A stretch of DNA of 53,485 nt from Acidimicrobiales bacterium (GCA_025456085.1 JALOLF010000010.1:1-53485); one strand, 5' to 3'; shown: positions 6,923-15,547, numbered from the stretch's first letter. Notes: generated by a model from the letters alone, not told the origin. Program-made: numbers and translations.

Positions 6923-7873
6923 ATGCGCCCCTGGACCGGATGGACCCGCGGACTCGGTGCCGCGACCCTCGCCCTCGCCCTCGTCACGGCGTCGGCCTGC
7001 AGCGACGGCGATCCCGACACGACGGGCCAGCGCGCCGGCGCCCTGGCCGCCGGCGTCACCCCGCCCGAGCAGGTCACGACCACCACCGAAGCGCCCGAGG
7101 ACTTCTCCACCGAGATCGCGACGGCGGACGTCGCCGTGCTCGAGGTGTTCACCGAGATCCCCGCCGACGACGCACCCGGGGACGAGGGCGCGGCCGCGCC
7201 GGCCTCGGCCACGCGCGACGCCGTGTCGGCCTCCCCGGCCGCCGAGGGTGAGAACGCCCTGCCTCCCGTGCAGCCGCTGCAACCCGGGGTCGGCGCCATC
7301 CCCCGACCCAGCCTCGACTCCGCCGGCGTGCGGATCACCGCCACGGGGTGGGCCTACGACAACCCGACCTACTGGGGCAACCCGCTCACCATGATGGTCG
7401 TGGACGAGGCCGACGGTTGGCTCCAGGTGTCGATCCCGGCACGGCCCAACCACCAGGTCGGGTGGGTGCGAGCCGAGGACGTCACCGTGGCCGAGACCGA
7501 GATGCGCATGGAGCTGCAGCTCTCCACGTTCACGCTGCGGGCCTTCGACGGCGACGAGCAGGTGTTCGAGACCCAGGTCGTCACCGGCAAGGAGGGCACG
7601 CCCACGCCGGTCGGGAGCTTCTACCTCGTGGAGGAGCTCCCCCAGCAGAGCACCGGCGGTGCCTACGGCGCGATGATCCTGCCGCTGTCCGCCTACTCCG
7701 AGACCATGGACCTCTTCGACGGTGGCCTGCCGGTCATCGCCCTCCACGGCACCAACAATCCGGGCCTCATCGGGACCCAGGCCTCCAACGGGTGCGTGCG
7801 GATGAGCAACGACGCCGTCCTGCAGCTCGCCGAGCTGGTCGAGCCCGGGACGCCCATCGACATCATCGCCTGA
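6923..7873 (+). CDS. L,D-transpeptidase (YkuD) lipoprotein
   Basis: About 316 residues. A signal peptide with hydrophobic core L-G-A-A-T-L-A-L-A-L-V ends at a lipobox-like T-A-S-A-C, so it should be a lipoprotein on the outer face of the membrane. A long low-complexity Ala/Glu/Pro linker follows, then an SH3-like stretch (about 130-190, I-T-A-T-G-W-A-Y-D-N-P). The YkuD catalytic domain covers about 195-316 with I-A-L-H-G-T-N and the catalytic S-N-G-C-V-R-M. Such enzymes make 3-3 cross-links in peptidoglycan. It is divergent from gltX with a near-identical promoter. Confidence 0.93.
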   Translation: MRPWTGWTRGLGAATLALALVTASACSDGDPDTTGQRAGALAAGVTPPEQVTTTTEAPEDFSTEIATADVAVLEVFTEIPADDAPGDEGAAAPASATRDAVSASPAAEGENALPPVQPLQPGVGAIPRPSLDSAGVRITATGWAYDNPTYWGNPLTMMVVDEADGWLQVSIPARPNHQVGWVRAEDVTVAETEMRMELQLSTFTLRAFDGDEQVFETQVVTGKEGTPTPVGSFYLVEELPQQSTGGAYGAMILPLSAYSETMDLFDGGLPVIALHGTNNPGLIGTQASNGCVRMSNDAVLQLAELVEPGTPIDIIA

Positions 7874-7922
7874 CTCTGCGGCCGCCTGGTGGCTGCCGGC
7901 GAGCTGAGCGAGCGACGGCGGT

Positions 7923-8459
7923 CTACGACGCCGCCGCGGCCCGCCGGGGGAACAGGGACCGCCAGTCGGCACGGGCCTGTGCGGCCACCTCCGCCGGGGT
8001 CATGCGCAGCACGGACGGGGCCACGAGGTCGGCCACCCGGCGCAGCTCCATGTAGTGGTGCGGGTTGGCGACCTCCTCGAACAGGGGCGTGCGGACCCGC
8101 ACCAGCTCGGGGTCGGCCTGGTCGAGGAAGCCCCAGACGGTCAGCGCCACGGTGAGATCGTGGATGACCGGCGCCCGTCCGAGCATCGCGGCCCGCTTGA
8201 GCGCCACCGCCACCGCCCCGGCGAGGGCGTCGTCCTCGCGCTCACCGGCGTGCAGCACCAAGCGGCCCCGGAAGCGCTCGGCCAGCACCCAGGCGAAGCC
8301 CTGATCGGGGCCGGGGTGGCCCAGTCGGGGGCCGTGGGGCTGCCGACCGGGGAGCTCGGCCGGGCGGTCGGCCATCCACGACTCGCCCCGCCACGGCGGG
8401 GACTCGTAGACGCGGGGCTTCTCGTCCTTGGGGCGGGGCACGTACTCCGGGGCAGCCAT
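7923..8459 (-). CDS. Protein of unknown function, last gene of the leuB-ilvE-cimA operon
   Basis: A 178-residue soluble protein I cannot place in a family. The first 55 residues are rich in Pro/Arg/Glu and look disordered. Residues of about 55-178 look folded, with V-L-A-E-R-F-R-G-R-L-V-L-H-A-G, alternating hydrophobic strands and helices, and an H-H-Y-M-E-L-R-R-V-A segment. There is no signal peptide or membrane helix. The ATG is 7 nt past the cimA stop, so it is almost certainly co-transcribed with leuB, ilvE and cimA and under the same attenuator. A link to branched-chain metabolism is inferred from position only. Confidence 0.75.
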   Translation of the reverse strand: MAAPEYVPRPKDEKPRVYESPPWRGESWMADRPAELPGRQPHGPRLGHPGPDQGFAWVLAERFRGRLVLHAGEREDDALAGAVAVALKRAAMLGRAPVIHDLTVALTVWGFLDQADPELVRVRTPLFEEVANPHHYMELRRVADLVAPSVLRMTPAEVAAQARADWRSLFPRRAAAAS

Positions 8460-8466
8460 AGCGCGC

Positions 8467-10125
8467 TCAGCCTACGGCGCGGGCAGAGGTGTGGAACAGC
8501 CCGTAGACGATGGAGTCGACCAGGGCCTCCCACGAGGCCTCGATGACGTTCTCCGACACACCGATGGTGGACCAGGTGCGCTCCCCGTTGGTGGAGTCGA
8601 TGAGCACCCGCGTCACGGCGCCGGTGGCCCGCGAGGTGTCGAGCACCCGCACCTTGTAGTCGGTGAGGTGCAGGCGCCCCAGCGCCGGGAACTGCCGTCC
8701 GATGGCCTCCCGCAGCGCTCGGTCGAGGGCGTTCACGGGGCCGTTGCCCTCGGCGGTGGCGATGACCCGCTGGCCGTCCACCACGAGCTTCACGGTGGCC
8801 TCCGTCACCACCTCGAAGTCGCTGTCGCGCTCACCGGTGGTGCCGGCCTGCGGTCGGCGGTCCACGATGACCCGGAACGACTCCAGGCGGAAGAAGTCCT
8901 GGCGCCAGCCGGTGGCGCCCCGCATGAGCAGCTCCAGCGAGCCGTCGGCGGCCTCGAAGTGGTAGCCCGCGTGCTCCAGTTCCTTGAGCCGGCTCACGAC
9001 CTCGTTCAGCTCCGCGCCGCCGATGTCGAGGCCGATCTCGCGGGCCTTCATCTCCAGCGTGGACTTGCCGGCCAGCTCCGACACCACGAAGCGGGTGCCG
9101 TTGCCCACCGCGTCGGGGCTCACGTGCTCGTAGGCGTCGGGACGCCGGGCGATGGCCGAGACGTGCAGGCCGGCCTTGTGGGCGAAGGCCGAGGTGCCCA
9201 CGTAGGGCGCCTGGGGGTTGAGGCTCACGTTCACGAGCTCGGCGATGTGGTGGCTCACCGGCGTGAGGCGCTCGAGGCGCCCCTCGGGCAGGGTCGCCAC
9301 GCCCATCTTCAACGTCAGGTCGGGGATGATGGTGGACAGGTTGGCGTTGCCGGTGCGCTCCCCGATGCCGTTGATGGTGCCCTGCACCTGACGGGCGCCA
9401 CCACGCACCCCGGCCAGGGTGTTGGCCACCGCGCAGCCGGTGTCGTCGTGCACGTGGACGCCCACCGCGACGTCGTCGCGGAAGTGGTCGTGGACCTCGC
9501 CCACGATGCGCTCCACGTCGAAGGGCAGCGACCCACCGTTGGTGTCGCACAGCACGAGCACCTCGGCGCCGGCGGTGGCCGCGGCCTCGAGCACCCGGAG
9601 GCTGAACTCGGGGTTGCGCTTGTAGCCGTCGAAGAAGTGCTCGGCGTCGAAGAACACCCGCAGGCCGGCGTGGCGCAGGAACTCCACCGACTCCGCCACC
9701 ATGGCCACGCCCTCGTCGAGCGAGGTCCGCAGCGCCTCCGTGACGTGGTAGTCCCAGCACTTGCCCACGATGCACACGGCCGAGGTGCTGGCCTTCACCA
9801 GGTTGGCCAGCGTCGGGTCGTCGTCGACCTTGCCCTTGGGTCGACGGGTCGACCCGAAGGCCACCAGGGTGGCGGTGTGCAGGGCGAGCTCGGTGGGGGC
9901 GCGCTCGAAGAACTCGACGTCCTTGGGATTGGCGCCCGGCCAGCCGCCCTCGATGTAGTGCACGCCGAGGTGGTCGAGCTGCTCGGCGATGCGCAGCTTG
10001 TCGTCGACGGTGAGCGAGATGCCCTCGAGCTGGCTGCCGTCGCGCAAGGTGGTGTCGTAGACCTCGACCGCCGCGGGCTGGCGCGGGCCCGCCGGGCTGA
10101 CCGCCACGGGGAGCTCAGCCGACAT
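8467..10125 (-). CDS. cimA: (R)-citramalate synthase
   Basis: A 552-residue enzyme that condenses pyruvate with acetyl-CoA to citramalate, the first step of the threonine-independent route to 2-ketobutyrate and isoleucine. The N-terminal TIM barrel starts V-Y-D-T-T-L-R-D-G-S-Q and continues E-G-G-W-P-G-A-N-P-K-D, the CimA form rather than the E-A-G-F-P of LeuA. H-x-H metal ligands appear in V-G-V-H-V-H-D-D and N-G-I-G-E-R-T-G-N-A-N is present. A LeuA-type allosteric domain ends the protein (about 430-552). The start overlaps the ilvE stop by 11 nt. It probably depends on LeuCD and LeuB in this window for the next steps. Feedback regulation by isoleucine is known in this family but not visible here. 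Confidence 0.93.
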   Translation of the reverse strand: MSAELPVAVSPAGPRQPAAVEVYDTTLRDGSQLEGISLTVDDKLRIAEQLDHLGVHYIEGGWPGANPKDVEFFERAPTELALHTATLVAFGSTRRPKGKVDDDPTLANLVKASTSAVCIVGKCWDYHVTEALRTSLDEGVAMVAESVEFLRHAGLRVFFDAEHFFDGYKRNPEFSLRVLEAAATAGAEVLVLCDTNGGSLPFDVERIVGEVHDHFRDDVAVGVHVHDDTGCAVANTLAGVRGGARQVQGTINGIGERTGNANLSTIIPDLTLKMGVATLPEGRLERLTPVSHHIAELVNVSLNPQAPYVGTSAFAHKAGLHVSAIARRPDAYEHVSPDAVGNGTRFVVSELAGKSTLEMKAREIGLDIGGAELNEVVSRLKELEHAGYHFEAADGSLELLMRGATGWRQDFFRLESFRVIVDRRPQAGTTGERDSDFEVVTEATVKLVVDGQRVIATAEGNGPVNALDRALREAIGRQFPALGRLHLTDYKVRVLDTSRATGAVTRVLIDSTNGERTWSTIGVSENVIEASWEALVDSIVYGLFHTSARAVG

Positions 10126-11032
10126 GTTCCACCCAGTCCTTGTAGCGGTCGACCTCACCCCGGATGGCACGGTGGTACTCGTCGGCGATGGCCGTCGTCA
10201 TGGGGCCGGGGCACGGGATGGGCCGGTCGTCGACGCTGTTGACCGCGGAGACCTCGGCGGCCGTGCCGCACACGAACATCTCGTCGGCCACGTAGACGTC
10301 GCTGCGTGACACGTCGTCGACGATCACCTCGATGCCGAGGTCGGCGGCGATGGTCATGACCGAGTCCTGCGTGATGCCCCGCAGGGCACCAGCCGAGGTC
10401 GGCGGGGTGATGAGGGACCCCTTGGTCCCCACGAAGATGTTCTCGCCGGTGCACTCGCTCACCATGCCCAGCGGGTTGAGCATGATGGCCTCGTCGTAGC
10501 CGGCCTTGAGGGCCTCGACCTTGGCCAGCGACGAGTTCACGTAGTTGCCGGTGGTCTTGGCCAGCGGAGGCATGGAGTTGTGGTCGTGACGGGTCCACGA
10601 CGAGATCTTCATGCGCACGCCCTTGGTGACCGCGTCGTCGCCCAGGTAGGCGCCCCACGGCCAGCAGGCGATGGCCACGTCGACCGAGCACGGCAGCGTG
10701 TTGAGCCCCATCTCGCCATAGCCGAAGTAGGCGATGGGCCGGATGTAGCACGACGGCAGCCCGTTGGCCCGCACCGTGTCCTTGGTGGCCTGGACCAGCT
10801 CCTCGACGGAGTAGGGCAGATCCATGAGCAGGATGCGGGCGGAGTTGTGCAGCCGCTCGATGTGCTCGGTGAGGCGGAACACGCCGGGGCCCTCGTCGGT
10901 CTCGTAGGCCCGGATGCCCTCGAACACGCCCATGCCGTAGTGCAGCGAGTGGGTGAGCACGTGGATGCGGGCGTCGTCCCAGGCGACGAGCTCGCCGTTC
11001 ATCCAGATCTTCTCGGTGGGCGTGATGGGCAT
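10115..11032 (-). CDS. ilvE: Branched-chain amino acid aminotransferase
   Basis: A 305-residue fold-type IV PLP aminotransferase for the last step of Leu, Ile and Val synthesis. It begins with the typical I-W-M-N-G-E-L-V-A-W-D-D-A. S-L-H-Y-G-M-G-V-F-E-G-I-R, I-R-P-I-A-Y-F-G and the phosphate-binding S-E-C-T-G-E-N-I-F follow. The PLP lysine is in L-A-K-T-T-G-N-Y, matching the K-x-G-G-N-Y region of E. coli IlvE. It is the second gene of leuB-ilvE-cimA, and its stop overlaps the cimA start. Confidence 0.96.
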   Translation of the reverse strand: MPITPTEKIWMNGELVAWDDARIHVLTHSLHYGMGVFEGIRAYETDEGPGVFRLTEHIERLHNSARILLMDLPYSVEELVQATKDTVRANGLPSCYIRPIAYFGYGEMGLNTLPCSVDVAIACWPWGAYLGDDAVTKGVRMKISSWTRHDHNSMPPLAKTTGNYVNSSLAKVEALKAGYDEAIMLNPLGMVSECTGENIFVGTKGSLITPPTSAGALRGITQDSVMTIAADLGIEVIVDDVSRSDVYVADEMFVCGTAAEVSAVNSVDDRPIPCPGPMTTAIADEYHRAIRGEVDRYKDWVEHVG

Positions 11033-11114
11033 CGGGTGGGTCTCCTGTGCGGGCTCGGGCAGCGTTGCCGTCGGCTCGTGGGTGGTGGGTCGGCGTGCGG
11101 GTGCTCGGAAGCGG

Positions 11115-12134
11115 TCAGACGAGGGCGGCGACGACGGCGTCGCCGATGGCGGAGGTCGAGGCGGGGGTGGCCGCCGCGGCGGCCGGGGTCACGGCCGCCT
11201 CACAGGCCGTGCGGATGCGGTTCGCGGCGTCGGTCTCGCCCAGGAACTCGAGCATCATCGCCGCCGAGAGGATGGCGGCGATCGGGTTGGCCCTGCCCTG
11301 ACCGGCGATGTCGGGGGCGGAGCCGTGGACGGGCTCGAACATCGAGGGGCCGCTGCGGTCGGGGTTCAGGTTGCCCGAGGAGGCGAACCCGATGCCGCCG
11401 GAGACGGCGCCGCCGAGGTCGGTGAGGATGTCGCCGAAGAGGTTGTCGGTCACGATGACGTCGTAGCGCCGGGGCGACTCGACGAAGTAGATGCAGGCCG
11501 CGTCGACGTGGTTGTAGGCGGTGGTGACGTCGGGGTACTCGGCGGCCACCTCGTCGAAGGTCCGCTCCCACAGGTCGCCGGCGAAGGTCAACACGTTGGT
11601 CTTGTGCACCAGGGTGAGGTGCCTGCGCTCCCGGCTGCGGGCCAGCTCGAAGGCGTAGCGCACGCAGCGCTCCACCCCGAAGCGGGTGTTGACCGAGCCC
11701 TGGGTGGCGATCTCGTGCGGGGTCCCCTTGCGCAGGAAGCCGCCCTCGCCGGCGTAGGTGCCCTCGGTGTTCTCCCGGATGACGACGAAGTCGTGGCCGG
11801 GCCCGGCGTCGGATCCGGCGGGGCGCAGCACGAAGGGGCGCTGGTTCACGTAGAGGTCCAGCTCGAAGCGCATCTTGAGCAGCAGGCCCCGCTCGATCAG
11901 CCCCGGCGGGACGTCGGGTGCGCCCACGGCGCCCAGCAACAGGGCATCGAGGCCCCGCCACTCGGCGATCACCTCGTCGGGCAGCACGGTGCCGTCGCGC
12001 AGGTAGCGGGCCCCGCCCAGGTCGTAAGCGACGGTGTCGAGCTCGACGCCGGCAGCACGCACGACCTCGAGGGCCACCTCGATGACCTCCGGCCCGATGC
12101 CGTCGCCGCCGATGACTCCGATCTTGTGGCTCAT
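11115..12134 (-). CDS. leuB: 3-isopropylmalate dehydrogenase
   Basis: A 339-residue NAD-dependent decarboxylating dehydrogenase of leucine synthesis; homologues also act on methylmalate in the citramalate route. It starts [13 protein letters not shown] and carries [18 protein letters not shown] and the metal-binding [13 protein letters not shown]. The C-terminal [12 protein letters not shown] is intact. ATG 12134 agrees with the family start, with AGGA about 13 nt upstream. It is the first structural gene after the V-I-I-I leader and terminator at 12235-12329. Confidence 0.96.
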   Translation of the reverse strand: MSHKIGVIGGDGIGPEVIEVALEVVRAAGVELDTVAYDLGGARYLRDGTVLPDEVIAEWRGLDALLLGAVGAPDVPPGLIERGLLLKMRFELDLYVNQRPFVLRPAGSDAGPGHDFVVIRENTEGTYAGEGGFLRKGTPHEIATQGSVNTRFGVERCVRYAFELARSRERRHLTLVHKTNVLTFAGDLWERTFDEVAAEYPDVTTAYNHVDAACIYFVESPRRYDVIVTDNLFGDILTDLGGAVSGGIGFASSGNLNPDRSGPSMFEPVHGSAPDIAGQGRANPIAAILSAAMMLEFLGETDAANRIRTACEAAVTPAAAAATPASTSAIGDAVVAALV

Positions 12135-12234
12135 GGTGTGGTGTGGTTCCTGTGCTGGTTCGTGGCTGCGGGACGGGAGGCGCTGGGCGGGGCGGGGGGA
12201 GCGGGGCTGGCACCGCCACCGGCCCCGAAACGAG

Positions 12235-12258
12235 AAAACCGCCCACCTGGGTGGACGG
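12235..12258 (-). terminator. Attenuator terminator before leuB
   Basis: In the transcribed direction CCGTCCACC pairs with GGTGGGCGG (one G-U) and is followed at once by TTTT. It lies about 100 nt before the leuB ATG and 29 nt after the leader-peptide stop, so it is an in-operon intrinsic terminator rather than a gene end. Confidence 0.8.
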
Positions 12259-12262
12259 TCCG

Positions 12263-12289
12263 AGCGCACACCGCGACGCGGCGTGCGCT
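12263..12289 (-). promoter_or_regulatory. Hairpin following the leuB leader peptide
   Basis: AGCGCAC pairs with GTGCGCT, and the inner CCGC/GCGG extends it. The stem starts inside the leader stop codon TAG, so a ribosome stalled on the Val/Ile codons or released at the stop would control its folding. The same start (TAGCGCACGCCGC) is present in the ilvB attenuator. Confidence 0.65.
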
Positions 12290-12329
12290 AGCGAATGATG
12301 ATTACGGCGGAGAGCTGCGAGCCGGGCAT
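12288..12329 (-). CDS. Leader peptide MPGSQLSAVIIIR controlling leuB-ilvE-cimA
   Basis: A 13-codon ORF with a Val-Ile-Ile-Ile run (GTA ATC ATC ATT) directly before Arg and TAG. It is followed by a hairpin overlapping its stop and by an intrinsic terminator ending before leuB. This is the layout of amino-acid attenuators: low charged Ile-tRNA stalls the ribosome and should prevent the terminator. Ile as signal fits cimA, the isoleucine-committing enzyme of the operon. There is no ribosome site, but TAGACT lies 7 nt upstream and TTGAGC 17 nt before that, so the peptide is probably read from a leaderless mRNA. GTA and ATT look out of character in this GC-rich window. Confidence 0.85.
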   Translation of the reverse strand: MPGSQLSAVIIIR

Positions 12330-12336
12330 CCCGACG

Positions 12337-12365
12337 AGTCTACGGGGGAGCCGGCCGACGCTCAA
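12337..12365 (-). promoter_or_regulatory. Promoter of the leuB leader (TTGAGC-17-TAGACT)
   Basis: The -35 candidate TTGAGC (12360-12365), a 17-nt spacer and the -10 TAGACT (12337-12342) precede the leader ATG, which begins 7 nt after the -10. The spacing places transcription start at or near the ATG. Confidence 0.65.
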
Positions 12366-12403
12366 CCCCTCACCACGCAGGTCCCATCGTCGGGCTCCGC
12401 CGC

Positions 12404-12409
12404 TACCAT
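12404..12409 (+). promoter_or_regulatory. -10 box TACCAT, leaderless start of greA
   Basis: TACCAT followed by 7 nt and the GTG start of greA. No Shine-Dalgarno fits. It supports GTG 12417 over longer in-frame extensions. Confidence 0.55.
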
Positions 12410-12416
12410 CTCCGAC

Positions 12417-12884
12417 GTGCCCGAGACACACCATCTCTCCCAGACCGCCTTCGACCGGCTCCAGGCCGAGCTCGAGGAGCTCACGACGCACGGCCGCACC
12501 GAGATCGCCCGCAAGATCCAGGCCGCCCGGGAGCTCGGCGACCTCTCCGAGAACGGCGACTACCACGCCGCGAAGGAGGAGCAGGGCAAGATGGAGGCCC
12601 GCATCCGGCACCTGTCGGCGCTGCTCGAGCACGCCGAGATCGTGGAGGCCGGGGGAACCGACACGGTGCAGCACGGCACCGTCGTGTCCATCTGCTACGA
12701 AGGCGACGACGACGCCGAGAAGTACCTCGTCGGCTCCATCGAGGAGAAGCACGCCGAGGTCGACGTGATCTCGCCCGGTTCCCCCCTCGGCCGCGCTCTG
12801 CTCGGCGCCCGCATCGGCGACATCGTGAGCTACGAGGCCCCGGGTGGGGTGCTCGAGGTCGAGGTCGTCGACATCGAGGGCTGA
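12417..12884 (+). CDS. greA: Transcription elongation factor GreA
   Basis: 155 residues, the usual GreA length. The N-terminal coiled-coil carries the tip motif A-R-E-L-G-D-L-S-E-N-G-D-Y-H-A-A-K-E-E-Q with the acidic residues that enter the RNA polymerase secondary channel. The C-terminal FKBP-like domain includes Y-L-V-G-S-I-E-E and S-P-L-G-R-A-L-L-G-A. GreA stimulates transcript cleavage by stalled RNA polymerase. The GTG start is set by homology and by the -10 box 7 nt upstream. It is transcribed away from the leuB leader; the two promoters lie between 12337 and 12409. Confidence 0.96.
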   Translation: MPETHHLSQTAFDRLQAELEELTTHGRTEIARKIQAARELGDLSENGDYHAAKEEQGKMEARIRHLSALLEHAEIVEAGGTDTVQHGTVVSICYEGDDDAEKYLVGSIEEKHAEVDVISPGSPLGRALLGARIGDIVSYEAPGGVLEVEVVDIEG

Positions 12885-12917
12885 GGCGACCGCCCGCGCC
12901 CCGAGCACCCGAGCCCC

Positions 12918-13790
12918 ATGGCACCTCGCATCCAACCGCCGCCGGACCTGCCACCGGGACGGGAGCTGGAGCTGCCGGGCCGGGGCACGACCTGGGTCCA
13001 CGAGGCACCCGGGCCCGCCGGCGCCCCGACGCTCGTGCTGCTGCACGGCTGGACCGCCACCGCGGGCCTCAACTGGTTCGCCACCTTCGGCCCCCTGTCG
13101 CGGCACTTCCACGTCGTCGCCCTCGACCACCGGGGCCACGGCCGCGGCATCCGCAGCCGGGAGCGCTTCCGTCTGGCCGACTGCGCCGACGACGCGGCGG
13201 CCCTCGCCGACGTGCTCGGGGTGAAGCGCTTCATCGCCGTCGGCTACTCGATGGGCGGACCCGTCGCGCAGCTGTGCTGGCAGCGCCACCGCGACCGGGT
13301 CGCCGGTCTGGTGCTGTGCGCCACCAGCCGCAACTTCGGCAACTCCGCCCCCGCCCGCGCCATGTGGGCGACGGCCGGTGGCCTGGGCCTCGCGGCCCGG
13401 GTGGCTCCCGCCGAGTGGCGCCGGAACCTCTACGACCGCGTGCTGGAGCGCCGTGACGACGGCTCACCGCTGGCCACGTGGATGATCGCCGAGCGACGCG
13501 ACCACGACCTGCGCGCGCTGCTGGAGGCCGGGCACGCCATCGGCGGGTTCACGTCGCACGACTGGATCGGTGAGGTGGACGTGCCCACCGCGGTGGTCGT
13601 CACCGAACGCGACACCGTGGTGCCGGTGCCACGCCAACGCAAGCTGGCCGCGGCCATCCCCGACGCCACCGTGCACCCGGTCCCGGGCGACCACACCGTG
13701 TGCTCCGTGCGGCCCGACCTGTTCGTGCCGGCACTGGTGGAGGCCTGCCGGTCGGTGGCCACCCGAGCCGACCTGGCCGTCTCCTCCTGA
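12918..13790 (+). CDS. Alpha/beta hydrolase
   Basis: A 290-residue alpha/beta hydrolase without signal peptide. The oxyanion region is L-L-H-G-W-T-A-T, the nucleophile elbow is G-Y-S-M-G-G (Ser about 112), and a late aspartate (E-R-D-T-V-V-P) and the catalytic His in G-D-H-T-V complete the triad. The substrate cannot be told. It lies 33 nt downstream of greA on the same strand and may be co-transcribed. It ends convergent to the exopolyphosphatase gene. Confidence 0.87.
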   Translation: MAPRIQPPPDLPPGRELELPGRGTTWVHEAPGPAGAPTLVLLHGWTATAGLNWFATFGPLSRHFHVVALDHRGHGRGIRSRERFRLADCADDAAALADVLGVKRFIAVGYSMGGPVAQLCWQRHRDRVAGLVLCATSRNFGNSAPARAMWATAGGLGLAARVAPAEWRRNLYDRVLERRDDGSPLATWMIAERRDHDLRALLEAGHAIGGFTSHDWIGEVDVPTAVVVTERDTVVPVPRQRKLAAAIPDATVHPVPGDHTVCSVRPDLFVPALVEACRSVATRADLAVSS

Positions 13791-13943
13791 CCACCTGCGC
13801 CCGCCCTCTCCCGTCACCGGCACTCCCGAGCCGCCGGCTCCGCGCCCCACGGTCGCAATCCGACAGCACCACGCGCACCCACCCCTCGAGCGCCACCGGT
13901 GGCTGCGCCACTGCCGGACGCCCCCGCGCCGGGACGCCCGGAC

Positions 13944-15491
13944 TCAGTCCGCCTCGACCACGGAGAGGGGGTGATCGAGCACCTGCTCGAGCAGGTCCTT
14001 GCGCTCGGTGGCGGTGTAGAGCTCGAGCGACAGGTCCACCCCGTCGCGCCCGCGGACCTCGATGGCGAGCTCCTCGCCCTGTCGGCGCACGTGCAGGTCC
14101 TCGACCACCCGGTCGTGGGTGCGGTCGAGGGCGATGGCCACGCGCAGCACCCCGGCCAGGGTGCGCACCAGCTCCTGGTCGCGGGAGCGCAGCGCCGCGA
14201 ACTCGGTGTGCTTGGCACTGGGATGGCTCTTGCGGTGGTAGCGGGCGATGAGCGCCACGAGCTCGATCTCGTGGTCCGTGAAGCCCACGAGGCGATCCGA
14301 GTTCCGGATCACGTAGTACGTGTGCTTGTGGTGCTTGTCGTGGGACACGAACACACCCACGTTGGACAGCAGCGCCGCGGCCTCGAGCAGCTCACGCGGA
14401 CCGTCGCCCAGATGGTGCCACTCACCTGTCTCGTCGAACAGCCGCAGGGCCAGACGGGCGACCTGGCGGGAGTGGGCCGGGTCCTCGTCCATGAGCTCCA
14501 TCAACCGCACCACGCTGCGGCGGCGCAGGTCGTGGAGGTGGTGCAGCGTGCCGCCCCGCTCCCGCTGCAACGCGTCGAGCAGGACCCCCTCCCGCAGCGC
14601 GTAGTCGCTCACGACCATGGCACCGATCCCCAGCTCGAGCATCGCCTGCTCGAGGATGATGGACCCGGCGAGGATGATGTCGGCACGCTTGTCGTCCATC
14701 CCGGGCAGCTTGCGCCGGGCCTCGACCGTGTCGGCCGCAGCGAGGCGCTCCACGACCCGCTGCACCTCCTTGCGGGTGAACTCGAAGTTGTTGAACGTGC
14801 GCGGGGTGGTGGCCTCGCCCCGGCCGGCGTGCACGAGCGCCGCCACGGCGGCGATGGTGCCCGAGCTGCCCACGGCCACCTCGAACCCCAGCGACCGCAC
14901 GCCCTTGGCCGTGGGGGCGATGGCCGAGCGCACGTGCCGGCGACAGGCCTCGACGGCGCCGGGGTGCACCCGGTCGCCCTTGAAGAAGCGCCGGGTGAGC
15001 CGCAGCGACCCCAGCTTGAGGCTGACCGCCTGGAGCACCTCGCCCTCGCAACCCACGAGCACCTCGGTGCTGCCGCCGCCGATGTCCACCAGGACCAGCT
15101 GGCGGTCGAAGACCGGCACCGCCTGCAGCACGCCCAGGTGGATGAGCCGGGCCTCCTCGGCGCCGGTGATGACGTCGATCCCGACACCGGCCTGCTTGCG
15201 GGCCCGGGTCAGGAACGCGTCGCGGTTCTCCGCTTCCCGCGTCGCACTGGTGGCAACGGCGTACATCGTGGCGTCATGGGACTCGGCGATCTGACGGAAC
15301 CGGGTGAGGGCCGCGATGCCCCGGTCGATGGCGTCGGGGGCCAGGGTCTTCATGTCGCCCCCACCGGAGCCGAGGCGCACCATCTCCTTCTCCCGGGTGA
15401 GGACCTCGAAGTGTCCGCTGTCGTCGAACCGGGCGACCACGAGGTGGAAGGAGTTCGTGCCGATGTCGACTGCAGCGAGCACCTCGTCCAT
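13944..15491 (-). CDS. Exopolyphosphatase / guanosine pentaphosphatase (Ppx/GppA family)
   Basis: A 515-residue, full-length Ppx/GppA protein. The actin-like ATPase fold starts A-A-V-D-I-G-T-N-S-F-H-L-V-V and continues with the second phosphate loop V-D-I-G-G-G-S-T-E-V. The C-terminal half (about 315-515) is an HD-like helical domain with A-A-L-L-S-N-V-G-V-F-V-S-H-D-K-H-H-K-H and I-A-R-Y-H-R-K, as in the long enterobacterial forms. Members hydrolyse polyphosphate or pppGpp; the specificity here is open. TAGGCT lies 9 nt before the ATG. Confidence 0.92.
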   Translation of the reverse strand: MDEVLAAVDIGTNSFHLVVARFDDSGHFEVLTREKEMVRLGSGGGDMKTLAPDAIDRGIAALTRFRQIAESHDATMYAVATSATREAENRDAFLTRARKQAGVGIDVITGAEEARLIHLGVLQAVPVFDRQLVLVDIGGGSTEVLVGCEGEVLQAVSLKLGSLRLTRRFFKGDRVHPGAVEACRRHVRSAIAPTAKGVRSLGFEVAVGSSGTIAAVAALVHAGRGEATTPRTFNNFEFTRKEVQRVVERLAAADTVEARRKLPGMDDKRADIILAGSIILEQAMLELGIGAMVVSDYALREGVLLDALQRERGGTLHHLHDLRRRSVVRLMELMDEDPAHSRQVARLALRLFDETGEWHHLGDGPRELLEAAALLSNVGVFVSHDKHHKHTYYVIRNSDRLVGFTDHEIELVALIARYHRKSHPSAKHTEFAALRSRDQELVRTLAGVLRVAIALDRTHDRVVEDLHVRRQGEELAIEVRGRDGVDLSLELYTATERKDLLEQVLDHPLSVVEAD

Positions 15492-15500
15492 GACGAGCGC

Positions 15501-15506
15501 AGCCTA
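15501..15506 (-). promoter_or_regulatory. -10 box TAGGCT before ppx/gppA
   Basis: TAGGCT on the minus strand, 9 nt before ATG 15491. A leaderless or nearly leaderless transcript is likely. Confidence 0.4.
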
Positions 15507-15547
15507 GGACGGCCCTCGCCGCGCTCCGAATCGGGCACCGCCCGGCT

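Noticed and set aside
12288-13289. 333-codon minus-strand frame over greA and the hydrolase
   Set aside because: A shadow of greA and hydrolase. Only its final 13 codons, the leuB leader, are supported.
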